The notes beneath the pieces are model-generated. The model searched no databases. It was not told the DNA's origin and saw only the letters and a list, made by a program, of their open reading frames with translations. This document shows positions 1 through 8,500 of a DNA stretch of 9,653 nt, in pieces (positions within the stretch are counted from its first letter, which is position 1; each line of letters starts with the position of its first letter). This DNA comes from CALMUP01 sp035327305 (GTDB lineage Bacteria; Verrucomicrobiota; Kiritimatiellia; CAIVKH01). Where the stretch lies: positions 1 through 9,653 of the forward strand of contig DAOLDL010000101.1 in the NCBI GenBank assembly GCA_035327305.1, written 5' to 3'. Position numbers and translations under genes: made by a program.

Positions 1-1125
1 CATGTTGTCACGGTGCACAACTTCGTCATAGTCCCGGGTTCCCAGCAATCCCTGGATTTCAGATGTTTTTCGGCCCATGATCTGTCGAATAGAGGAACTC
101 GGATATCCCGTCAACCCGCGTGCGATGACACGCCCGTCTTCGGCGACAATGTTGACCGCCGCGCCTTTTCCGAATTCACCCTCGACATTTTTAATGCCGG
201 CGGCCAGCAGGCTTCTGCCTTTTTCCGCAAGAGCGGAAACCGCGCCGGCATCAATGATGATCGCGCCGCGTGTTTTGTGAAAAAAAGCAATCCATCGCTT
301 TCGCATGGGGATGCCGCCAGATTCTTTCACGCGGGAGGGCATGATAAATGTGCCCGCGTCTTTTCCGTTCACCACATCGTTCAATATTCCGTCTTTTCGA
401 CCGTTGGCAATAACCACGGGAATGCCGGTGGAAAGCGCCATGCCGGCGGACTGCAGTTTGCTGGCCATGCCGCCGGTGGATAGTTCGCTTCCCTTTCCGA
501 TGGCGTGCGACAGGGTTTTGGCGTCGACACCTTCCAGTACCGAGGCGCGGCGTGTTTTGCCGGCTCCCGCCGGAATGCGAAAGCCATCAACGGTGGTAAG
601 CAAAATCAAAGCGTCCGCTTCCATCATGATCGCCACCAGCGAGGCGAGCAGATCGTTGTCACCAAACTTGATTTCGTCGACGGCAATAACATCGTTCTCG
701 TTCACGATCGGGACGATGGAATTGTCGAGGAGGTTCAGCATGGTGTTGCGGGCGTTCAGGTGGCGCGTACGATGATTGAGGTCGTCGTGGGTCAGCAGGA
801 TCTGTCCGATCTTAATATCATGCCGGTCGAATAATTCATCGTAGGTTGCCATCAGCCGCGACTGCCCGACCGCCGCCGCCATCTGCAAGTCGGGAACCGT
901 TGTCGGGCGCTTCTTCATGCCCAACGCTTCCATGCCGGCGCCGATTGCGCCGGAGGAGACGACGATTAGTTCATGACCTTCCGCCCGTAGTCGGGCAAGT
1001 TGCCTTACCAGTTCGCGCATGCGGCGAATGTCTGGACGCCCGGTGCGCTGAACCAGCACCCGGCTTCCGATTTTCACCACGATCCGCCGTGCGACCCCTA
1101 ATTTTGCTCTATCTGCAATGCTCAT
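1..1125 (-). CDS. proB: Glutamate 5-kinase (ProB), 3' end cut by window edge
   Basis: This is a cytoplasmic enzyme that phosphorylates L-glutamate with ATP to give gamma-glutamyl phosphate, the first step of proline biosynthesis. The reading frame starts at ATG 1123-1125 and stays open for 375 codons to base 1. The amino-acid kinase domain covers about residues 12-262. It shows the phosphate-binding start VVKIGS (16-21), VSSGAIGAG (56-64), the substrate loop VNENDV (141-146), FGDND (154-158) and STGGMASK (216-223). A PUA domain follows from about residue 277, as in long-form ProB. The visible end, EVVHRDNM, matches the usual ProB C-terminus, so probably only a few codons are missing. Two details differ from the E. 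coli-type sequence: GSR instead of GSS after the first strand, and LTTVDG where LTD is usual. These may be lineage variants. No strong ribosome binding site precedes the start. The gene is divergent from the lapA-like gene. Confidence 0.94.
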   Translation of the reverse strand, partial: MSIADRAKLGVARRIVVKIGSRVLVQRTGRPDIRRMRELVRQLARLRAEGHELIVVSSGAIGAGMEALGMKKRPTTVPDLQMAAAVGQSRLMATYDELFDRHDIKIGQILLTHDDLNHRTRHLNARNTMLNLLDNSIVPIVNENDVIAVDEIKFGDNDLLASLVAIMMEADALILLTTVDGFRIPAGAGKTRRASVLEGVDAKTLSHAIGKGSELSTGGMASKLQSAGMALSTGIPVVIANGRKDGILNDVVNGKDAGTFIMPSRVKESGGIPMRKRWIAFFHKTRGAIIIDAGAVSALAEKGRSLLAAGIKNVEGEFGKGAAVNIVAEDGRVIARGLTGYPSSSIRQIMGRKTSEIQGLLGTRDYDEVVHRDNM

Positions 1126-1301
1126 GTTTGTCTGCCATACCCGATTCAAATGCACTAGCGTACATATTTGCCAACTTCTGTCGAGCGGCGGATTATGAAA
1201 ACTGTAAATGGGAAACTGCTGAAAGTGCGAAAAACACGGGAAAATATGATAACGACGAATTCGTGGTTATACGATAATGTGGTTTCTGCTAAGCTGTCCT
1301 G
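1126..1301. promoter_or_regulatory. Divergent intergenic region between proB and the lapA-like gene
   Basis: These 176 bases must hold the promoters of both divergent genes and are visibly richer in A and T than their flanks. I see -10-like hexamers on the plus strand at 1245-1250 (TATGAT) and 1273-1278 (GATAAT). On the minus strand there is CATAAT at 1192-1197. None has a convincing -35 partner at 16-18 bases, so no promoter can be assigned with confidence. Neither gene has a clear Shine-Dalgarno sequence. The region also contains the palindrome listed separately. No small ORF or RNA gene is recognisable. Confidence 0.4.
1249..1270. repeat. 22-bp near-perfect palindrome, possible operator
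   Basis: The outer arms are ATAAC (1249-1253) and GTTAT (1266-1270). They surround the self-complementary 10-bp core ACGAATTCGT (1255-1264), with a single G/G mismatch at 1254 and 1265. Ten of eleven base pairs therefore match. There is no loop and no T-run, which argues against a terminator and for a binding site of a dimeric regulator. The palindrome overlaps one -10-like hexamer (1245-1250) and abuts another (1273-1278), where a bound protein could affect the plus-strand gene. The function is inferred only. Confidence 0.5.
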
Positions 1302-1493
1302 ATGAAATCAATTAAGTTCTACGCGGTTGTGGCGCTTCTGATTCTGGCATCGGTGGTGACATTGCAAAATGCCCGTGCGGTCAGCATTCGTTTCCTGGTG
1401 TGGGATATGTCGCTTTCCCTGGCGATTCTTTTGCCGGTAACACTATCGGTCGGATTTCTGATCGGCTATATTCTGTCGCGACTGCGGCGTTGA
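1302..1493 (+). CDS. LapA-like (DUF1049) small inner-membrane protein
   Basis: This is a 63-residue protein with two predicted membrane segments, about residues 6-22 and 38-58. They are separated by a short loop QNARAVSIRFLVW, and the protein ends in a basic tail, LSRLRR. The pattern of a first hydrophobic helix, the QN turn, a hydrophobic strand and a second helix with GFLIGY is that of the LapA/DUF1049 family. In E. coli, LapA is an inner-membrane partner in regulating lipopolysaccharide synthesis, but in most bacteria members of this family have no proven role. The start at ATG 1302 gives the usual family length, although no Shine-Dalgarno sequence is visible. The stop codon lies seven bases from the stop of the convergent protease gene, leaving no room for a terminator between them. 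A generic two-helix membrane protein is the alternative reading. Confidence 0.72.
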   Translation: MKSIKFYAVVALLILASVVTLQNARAVSIRFLVWDMSLSLAILLPVTLSVGFLIGYILSRLRR

Positions 1494-1500
1494 TGTGGCG

Positions 1501-4500
1501 TCATGGTGCGATTTCCAATTCCACCCGGTACGCGCCCGCCGCTCCCGGGGGCACGGAATCCGTATAGACATTAAAAGGCTCTATGCCGGGCAGATTCGTG
1601 GCGATGACGCTGTATACATGGTGGACGATGTCGGTGGAGCGGCCTAGTGTGTAAAACTTTCCCGAGACCCCCGACCACACAACGATCACGCCGGACTCAT
1701 CGTTCTGATAAACGTCGACAGTTTGCAGGTAGGATGTCGGGTCGGTCGGATCGGTTCCGGCAAGATATTCATGAAGATCGATAAAGCCGTCGCCGTCCCA
1801 GTCGGAAGTGGCGTTAACATTGGTAAGGCTTCCGAAGTAAAATATCTCCCATGCGTCGGGAATGCCGTCGCCATCCGTGTCGTCATTGTCCTGTTCGCAG
1901 TTCATCGAGTGATTTCCCAGTCCTGAAAAAGTGTTGAGCGGGTACTGTAACCATTGGTTGGTGACGGTAAATTCATCGGAAATATTTACATCGCCATTCA
2001 CTACGGTGGAACGACGCGCCAGCGTTACGTCTTCACCGAATGTATTTGTGGAGCCAACCTGTCCGATGGAGTCAATGATGTTGGTTCCGGATCGCAGGAC
2101 AATCGGCTGGCTTCCGTCAAACCAATCGCCCCCGCTGATTTGTTTTGCGGCGGACATGATGGCGGCGCCGGCGCCGGGTGGCGCGATCACGTAGGTGCTT
2201 CCGGAATTAACCGTGCCGGTAAGCGCAATCGTGGTGCCTGGGAACAAGTTTCCATCAAAATAGAATTCCAGAATATAATCATCTTCGGCGAGGTCGATGA
2301 TTCCCGGGGCGCCGTTGAATAACTCAATGGCTTTGTTGTCGCCACTGCCTTCAACATATTCCGATATGATCAATCCGCATGTTTCCGGTGGTTCCTCCTC
2401 GCACGCGCTGGCAAGGCGGAAGTCAATCGACCAACCCATGTGTAGCGTACCCGTATCACCGCCCTCCAAGTCGATCATGTACAGTTTCCATTCGCCGTTG
2501 GGCGATATTCCGTCGAAATCACCGAGGTCCAGCGAGTAGGGTCCCGGAGGCGCCGGCGGCGTCAGGCCGGGTGAGGCATAGGATGATGGCAGGTAGGTTC
2601 CCGAGGATAGGGGCGGCGTGGGTGGAAGGTATGTGTCCGCTTCGCGATCGAATACAAGCGTAACCGGATTTGGCGTGGGTCCGTTCGCGATTGCGGCAAA
2701 CAGAAGTACGGCATCTCCTTGCGGACCGACCAATAGAACATCCAGATCGTAGATAAATGTGTGCCTTAACTCATGAAGCGTAACCGTGACCTTGGTCACT
2801 TCCGCAGTAACCCCGGACACCATGATAATCGATGGATAGGGGTGGGCTTGTTGGTTGTCGCGTAATTCCACCAGCGCGCTGTTGGTGAAACTGACATAGT
2901 CATAGCATCCGGTTCCGGGATGCACGACATGAATGTGGATGGTTTCCTCGCTCATGCCGTCCTTGTCCACGGCATGGAAGGACGTAGTATAAACGCCCGA
3001 CGGCATGGCATTGGTCCAGATAAAAGATCCGGCGTTTCCGTTGGCAATAAACACCGCGTCACCGGGAAGGTTGCTCGCGGTCAGGGTTATCACATCCCCC
3101 TCGGTCGCTGTTGCGGCGACGACAAATTCCAGCAATTCGCCCTCCGGCACGGTTTTGTTTCCAATGGGAAGCAGGATGGGTGGAGTGCCGCTGGAGTTGT
3201 CCTGCACGTTGATGGCAACCGTCACATTGTTTTCTCCATCCTTGTCGGTGGCCGTGAATGTCACATGGTAAACGCCGGTGGGGGTTGCGTTTGGCCAGTA
3301 AAATGTTCCGTGCCCGTTGGTGTGAACAAAGTCGGCGCCCGGAGGCAGGTTGGTTGCGCTCAAGGTGACTTCGTCTTGATCAACCGGATCCACGGCTTTG
3401 ACGGTAAACGAAATGTTGTTGCCATCAAATACGTTCAGGTCGGGCAGTGGATAAAAAACCGGCGGCACGTTCAGCGGGGTGGGGGCATCGCTTCCGTACA
3501 GGGTCAAACCCGCGAATTTCAGTTGTCCGGTATCCTGATCGAGGAGGTCGGCAATAAATAGTTTCCATTCACCGGCAGATGATTCACCCCAGTTGCGGAC
3601 GGTCATGAAGCTCCAGTATTCAAAGTTGTTTCCGTTGTCATTGCGGACCATGGCAAGGACGCTGGTTGTATTGGCCGGGGATACCAGTTGAATACGCAAA
3701 TCGCCGCGCCATGTGTGCTGTATGTCGACGGTTACCACGGCGTGTTCAACCCGCATGGCGTTGGTCACCATGAATGTTTGTGTGATGCCGCTTTGATTGT
3801 TGTCGGGTATGCTTACGTTGAGGTCCGGTTGATTCGTGATAATCACGAGGTGCGTGCCGAGGTTTGTCCAGGTTTCCGCCATGGCCACTGCGGCCGATGC
3901 GTTTACCATACCGCCGCCATATTTGTGATTAAACCAGAGACCCGCCCCGTTGGGGTGCCAATCAGAATCAACGGGATGATTACGTGTGGCGGATCGAATA
4001 AAAATTTCCTGCACGTCGCGCCAGTTCAAGGCGGGATTTGCCTCCAGCATCAGTGCGGCTATGCCGGCGGCGAGGGGGGTTGATGCCGAGGTGCCGCCGA
4101 AATTTCCCGTATAGTCGCCACTTGAATAACCGGGTATTCCGGTGCGATCCGTGGTCCAAACCCCGGTATTGGCGCCCAGCAGGTTGTAGCCGCTGGAAGG
4201 CGCGGTAATTACGAGGTTGGCGCCGGGTTCGCTGTACCAGGATTGGACCCCGGTATTGGCCACCGCGCCGATGGCGATGGTGTAGATGGAGTTGGCATAA
4301 CCGTCAAAGTTGGAATTATCGAGCGCTTGCAGTCCGTTGCCGCCCGCCCAGAAATTTAGCACGCCGAGTCCGCCGCGCCCATGAACCGCGGCGTTGGATA
4401 ACGCCGCGGTGGTGAGTGGTCCCGGCGCTTCAAGCGTGGCGCCGTTATCGCTTGGTCCCCAACTGTTGTTTTTAATTTGAATGATGCTGTTGCTCCAGTT

Positions 4501-5421
4501 CATGGCCGCCGCTTCCTGTTCATCGGTCGCTTCGAGCGATATCAACCGAAGGCCAACCAGCGTGGCCTCCGGAGCCGCGCCGCTTAAACCGATTCCATTG
4601 TTGCCCACGGCGGCGGCAATTCCCGCGCACGCTGTCCCGTGGTCGTCGCCAAAGCCGGGGTTGGGGTCGTTATCGTTGAAGTTGAAATCCCAATCGATCT
4701 CGGTGTTTACGTTCGCGGCCAGGTCGGGGTGGGCTGTTTGCAGGCCATCGTCAATGATGGCGATAAAAACATCCGTGCCGCGGTACTGCGCCCAGGCGTT
4801 GGTGATGCGTGCATCCACGCCGGCGACGCCGTTGAATTGCCCGCTGTTTCGCAAATGCCATTGATTGGAGAAGAGCGGGTCGTTGGGTGTGAATTTTTTT
4901 GTTTGTTGCCGGGCCAGCATTGGTTCGGCCGTTTTTACTCCGGGCATGCCGCGAAGAAGGGCGGCCAGCTCCATCGCGGTGGCGGAATCTCCGGCCTCCA
5001 CGATCCATTGATCCGGACCGGCGCCGGAATGCCGCACGGATGTTGCGCCGGCTTGTTGCGCAAGCGCCGGTGCGGATACCCCCGGCCGTGTTTCAAGATA
5101 AATGCTTGAAGTTACGATACGTCGACTTCCGGTTCGTTCGCCTTTGACAATTTCGTAAAGAACCAGTTGCGCGATTTCGCCGCGATCACGTTTTCGGCGG
5201 GCGACCTCCTCTTTCATTTCCCGGAAGTTTGGGCGGGGCGTCAGGCGTGTGCGGACATTTTTTTGATCGCCTTTGGTCACCGCTATTTCATCCAGAGCCA
5301 GCACAAACTCGCGTTGTGCCCCGGCGTCGCGAATTTTGTAGACGGGTTCACTTGCTGTTGCGCCTGTATGAAGCAGGGGCAACACTGCCAACAAGAAAAT
5401 GATGTTACGTAAGGCCGGCAT
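1501..5421 (-). CDS. Exported kexin/furin-like S8 protease, paralog with second P-like and lamin-tail domains
   Basis: This 1306-residue secreted serine endopeptidase is probably selective for basic residues. Its signal peptide is about residues 1-23, with predicted cleavage after ATA. The propeptide runs to about 176 and contains RRKR at 75-78. The catalytic domain is about 177-520, with Asp224 (AIIDDG), His261 (DHGTAC), oxyanion Asn362 (AGGNG) and Ser445 (GTSASTP). NDPLF..QWHL, DGYANSIYTIAIGA and NWRDVQ are close to Kex2/furin motifs. A P domain follows at about 524-645 (GDLRIQLVSP, GEWKLFIAD). Two Ig/cadherin-like repeats span 653-834. A second P-like sandwich is at about 842-1002, with a proline-rich loop at 926-964. 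A lamin-tail-like domain is at about 1013-1170 (LIISEYVEG, KAIELFNG). An acidic Asp-Gly repeat (1181-1231) and a 75-residue beta domain end the protein. A Shine-Dalgarno AAGG at 5430-5433 supports the start. It is the downstream gene of a tandem pair. The substrate is unknown. Confidence 0.93.
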   Translation of the reverse strand: MPALRNIIFLLAVLPLLHTGATASEPVYKIRDAGAQREFVLALDEIAVTKGDQKNVRTRLTPRPNFREMKEEVARRKRDRGEIAQLVLYEIVKGERTGSRRIVTSSIYLETRPGVSAPALAQQAGATSVRHSGAGPDQWIVEAGDSATAMELAALLRGMPGVKTAEPMLARQQTKKFTPNDPLFSNQWHLRNSGQFNGVAGVDARITNAWAQYRGTDVFIAIIDDGLQTAHPDLAANVNTEIDWDFNFNDNDPNPGFGDDHGTACAGIAAAVGNNGIGLSGAAPEATLVGLRLISLEATDEQEAAAMNWSNSIIQIKNNSWGPSDNGATLEAPGPLTTAALSNAAVHGRGGLGVLNFWAGGNGLQALDNSNFDGYANSIYTIAIGAVANTGVQSWYSEPGANLVITAPSSGYNLLGANTGVWTTDRTGIPGYSSGDYTGNFGGTSASTPLAAGIAALMLEANPALNWRDVQEIFIRSATRNHPVDSDWHPNGAGLWFNHKYGGGMVNASAAVAMAETWTNLGTHLVIITNQPDLNVSIPDNNQSGITQTFMVTNAMRVEHAVVTVDIQHTWRGDLRIQLVSPANTTSVLAMVRNDNGNNFEYWSFMTVRNWGESSAGEWKLFIADLLDQDTGQLKFAGLTLYGSDAPTPLNVPPVFYPLPDLNVFDGNNISFTVKAVDPVDQDEVTLSATNLPPGADFVHTNGHGTFYWPNATPTGVYHVTFTATDKDGENNVTVAINVQDNSSGTPPILLPIGNKTVPEGELLEFVVAATATEGDVITLTASNLPGDAVFIANGNAGSFIWTNAMPSGVYTTSFHAVDKDGMSEETIHIHVVHPGTGCYDYVSFTNSALVELRDNQQAHPYPSIIMVSGVTAEVTKVTVTLHELRHTFIYDLDVLLVGPQGDAVLLFAAIANGPTPNPVTLVFDREADTYLPPTPPLSSGTYLPSSYASPGLTPPAPPGPYSLDLGDFDGISPNGEWKLYMIDLEGGDTGTLHMGWSIDFRLASACEEEPPETCGLIISEYVEGSGDNKAIELFNGAPGIIDLAEDDYILEFYFDGNLFPGTTIALTGTVNSGSTYVIAPPGAGAAIMSAAKQISGGDWFDGSQPIVLRSGTNIIDSIGQVGSTNTFGEDVTLARRSTVVNGDVNISDEFTVTNQWLQYPLNTFSGLGNHSMNCEQDNDDTDGDGIPDAWEIFYFGSLTNVNATSDWDGDGFIDLHEYLAGTDPTDPTSYLQTVDVYQNDESGVIVVWSGVSGKFYTLGRSTDIVHHVYSVIATNLPGIEPFNVYTDSVPPGAAGAYRVELEIAP
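1729..1881 (-). other. Acidic Asp-Gly repeat (thrombospondin type 3/EF-hand-like) of the downstream protease
   Basis: Residues 1181-1231 contain two acidic loops, DTDGDGIPDAWE and DWDGDGFIDLHE, and end in LAGTDPTD. Such loops bind calcium in thrombospondin type 3 repeats and related linkers. The same segment occurs almost unchanged in the upstream paralog at 5733-5894, and the DNA is also strongly similar there. It separates the variable modules from the shared C-terminal beta domain. Confidence 0.8.
2920..3459 (-). repeat. Two Ig/cadherin-like repeats in the downstream protease
   Basis: Residues 655-741 and 748-834 are two copies of a module of roughly 87 residues. Each begins with PP...LP.N or PIGNK, continues with TLSATNLPP or TLTASNLPG, then an F-W-N-A turn with GVY, and ends in DKDG plus a beta strand. 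This is the putative-Ig/cadherin-like fold common in large secreted bacterial proteins, usually a spacer or a carbohydrate- or protein-binding module. The upstream paralog carries the same pair at 7008-7547. Confidence 0.75.
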
Positions 5422-5501
5422 ATAATCCGCCTTAAAACGTACCCTGAACGGAGCGATTTATCCAACCTGTAGTTGGCGATCGGAAAAAACCGGGTTTGGC
5501 G
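5422..5501 (-). other. 80-base spacer between the two protease genes
   Basis: The spacer carries the Shine-Dalgarno AAGG of the downstream gene at 5430-5433, eight bases before its ATG. It also has a small hairpin with arms CCAAC and GTTGG and a five-base loop at 5462-5476, without a following T-run on the minus strand. I see no convincing promoter or strong terminator here. This favours co-transcription of the two protease genes, with the hairpin possibly a processing or stability element. Confidence 0.45.
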
Positions 5502-8500
5502 TTATTCGCCCGGCGGCAGAACCAGTTCGATCCGGTACGTCGCTCCCGCCTCGACAGGCGCAGTGTCGGTATGAAGATTCATGGGGACAATGCCCGGCAA
5601 GTTGGTGGCAATCCATTCGTACACCGGTTCCATGAGATTGGTCGCCCTGGACAGTGAATAGAATTTCCCGGTCACGCCCGGCCACTGGATAACAATGCCG
5701 CCGTCAGCATCCATCATGCTGTCATCCACATGCAGGAATGAGGCGATGTCGGTCGGGTCGGTTCCCGCCAGGTATTCATGAAGGTCGATGAAGCCATCGC
5801 CGTCCCAGTCGGAATTTTGATTTATGTTGGTGATACTGCCGAAATAAAACAGTTCCCACTCATCGGGAATGCTGTCGCCATCGGCATCGGGGTCGGTTGG
5901 AATTGCATAACCTGACACGGAAATGTCATCAACATTCCAGTATTCCTGTGATGCATTATTTGTGACAACAATCCGCAGGGCCATGGATGTCGCGGTGTCC
6001 GGTATTGAAATAAATAGATTGGCGTATGCGTTGGTGGTCGTGGTGTTGGATAATAATCCCGACCTGCTGACCGGAACCCCGGCGGTGGTGGCGATGATGT
6101 TGGTGGCCCAATACCCCCATCGCAAGTTGTTGTTCCCGCTCATGGTGATATCCGGTGTCGCCGAAAACGCCGCGCCGTTCAACGCAATGTATAGTCGGAA
6201 TGTATCTCCGACATCGGCCCCGTTGGTTGCATTGGTTGATGTTGATGACACTCTGACGCTTGCCGTGCGACCCGTATAACCGGCGATCGAGGCCTGTGCA
6301 AGTTGAACAGTTCGAGATGCATTATTCACCTGCCATGAAAAACTTCCCGTGCGTATACGTTGGTTTGCCGGAGTATCTCCCGGCCCTGTGGACGAGGATG
6401 CATTGGCGGCGCCCGCCACAATGGTCCAGTTGTCGCCGGGTTCAAAACCCTGGAATAAAAAGTTGGTCATGACGCCGCCGCCATTTTCTTCTCCCGTGTC
6501 GAAGGCGATGTAATCCACCTCGAAATTGTCAACCAACATGCGTTCTCCAGACGAACGAAAGAGTTCTATCCAGATTTGTTTTCCAGGATCGGGGGAAATG
6601 TTCAACACATCCGAGTCAAATAGCTTGTAGCTTCTATCGGCGGTAAACCACGATCCGTTGGTGTTCAGCAGTGTTGTGTAGTTCGCCCCGCTGTCGGTGC
6701 TGTATCGGATGGAGAAATTCGGCGTCGGGCTGTTGTCCCAGCGCGCGAGACGCAAGGCAAACCTTGTGACGGAGTTGGTGAGTGTATAGCGGAAATAAAG
6801 GTTGGCGGTTCCGGATGCGCCCAATCGCCATGCATTTCCGGTTATCACATCGGTTGTGTCTCGAATGGCGCTGTTTGCGCTGAATGTGTCGCCATCCGGC
6901 TTCATGCCGTTGTTTATAAACGTTTTTGATGTGAATTGGCCGGCGTTGCCTCCGCCCCAGTTTTCGGTGGCGTCGAACGTTTCCGCATAGGTGATGGAAG
7001 TCGGCTGTGCCACCACGGAGATCACGATGGTTTCGCTGTCAACGCCGGCAAGATCGGCGGCATGGAAAGAAACGCTGTATTCACCGGTTGGAGACGCATT
7101 TGGCCATGCAAAATATCCGGCGCCGTTGGTTGCGCCGAATGTGGCCCCCGGCGGCAGGTTGCTGGCGGTCAGGGTGATTGGATCATCGCCAACCGGATCG
7201 GTCGCGGTCACCGCAAAAGCCAGGTTATTGCTTGCGATCACCAGGCGATTTCCAACCGGAAACAACACGGGCGGTTGATTTGATATCACGGTAATGATCA
7301 CGCTTTCCGACGCAGAACCGTCCTTGTCTGCGGCATGGAATTGTGACGTGTACACTCCGATGGGGCCGGCATTTTCCCAATTGAACCATCCATTGCCATT
7401 GGTGCTGACGAATGTGGCCAGCGGAGGAAGGTTGCTTGCGGTCAGGGTGATGGGATCGTTATCCACAAGATCGGTTGCCGAGACTTCAAAGGCCAGGGTT
7501 CGACCGACTACAAGGGATTGATTGCCAATGGCGGCCAAAACGGGTGGTTGGTTGGAAGGGGCTACGCTTGTGGAGCCGAACATGGTAAGACCCACCGCGG
7601 TCACGGTCCCGGTGTCCGCGGCAAATACATCAGCCACGCGAACGCGCCAGGTGCCCACGGATAATTCTCCCCAATGCCGTACACTCATGAATTTCCAGTT
7701 GTTAAAATTGTCGCCACTGTCGTTGTGACCTGCGGCAAGAACACTGGTGGTGTTGTAGGGAGATACCAATTCAACATAAAGGTCGCCACGGTAGGTGTGG
7801 GTGGCGCTGAAATTGACGACGACATGCTCAAGGCGAATGGTATTTGTTATGACAAATGTACGCGTAATGCCGGTCAGGTTGTTGTCGGGAATGGCGATGC
7901 TTAATCCTGTTTGATTGGTAACGGCAACTATCTGGGGGCCAAGGTTGGTCCAGGTTACAGCCATGGCGATAGCGCCGGTGGCGTTGATCATGCCGCCGCC
8001 ATACTTGTGATTAAACCAGATGCCCGCTCCGTTGGCCCGCCAATCGGAATCGGCGGGATGATTTCGAGTGGCGGAGCGGATCAGAATTTCCTGAACATCG
8101 CGCCAGCCCAGCGTCGGTTTGGATTCGAGTATCAATGCGCCTACGCCGGCGGCCAACGGGGTTGCGGAAGATGTGCCGCCAAATGCATTGTCATAGTCAC
8201 CGGATACGTACCCGGCGCTTCCGGTGCGATCCGTGGTCCAGATGCCGATGATGGTATTTACGTTGTTGCGCCCGCTGGAGGGAGCGCAAACAACCAGGTT
8301 GGCGCCCGGCTCGCTGTAATACGACTGGGTTCCGGTGTTGCCCACCGCGCCTATGGCGATGGTGTAAATGGAATTGGCATATCCATCATAGTTGGAGTTG
8401 TCGAATGCCTGCAACCCGTTTCCACCGGCCCAAAAATTCAGAATGCCCAAACCGCCCCTTCCGGTCGTACATGCATTTGACAAAGCGGCGGCGGTAAGCG

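Noticed and set aside
13..1277. Plus-strand open frames across the left end (13-483, 305-775, 505-834, 846-1277)
   Set aside because: All but the last lie entirely over the well-supported minus-strand proB, and the last runs from proB into the divergent intergenic region. None has a recognisable protein sequence.
2920..3561. 213-codon plus-strand open frame
   Set aside because: It lies wholly inside the downstream protease gene on the opposite strand, and its translation shows no recognisable domain. The minus-strand frame has clear homology, so this is a shadow.
5481..5497. Possible terminator between the two protease genes
   Set aside because: On the minus strand AAAC-CCG-GTTT followed by T residues gives only a four-bp, mostly A-T stem. 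This is too weak to call, and the T-run is largely part of the stem.
7911..8480. 189-codon plus-strand open frame
   Set aside because: It is antisense to the catalytic domain of the upstream protease. A similar antisense frame exists at the matching place in the sister gene (3688-4083), which follows from the shared protein sequence and not from a real gene.
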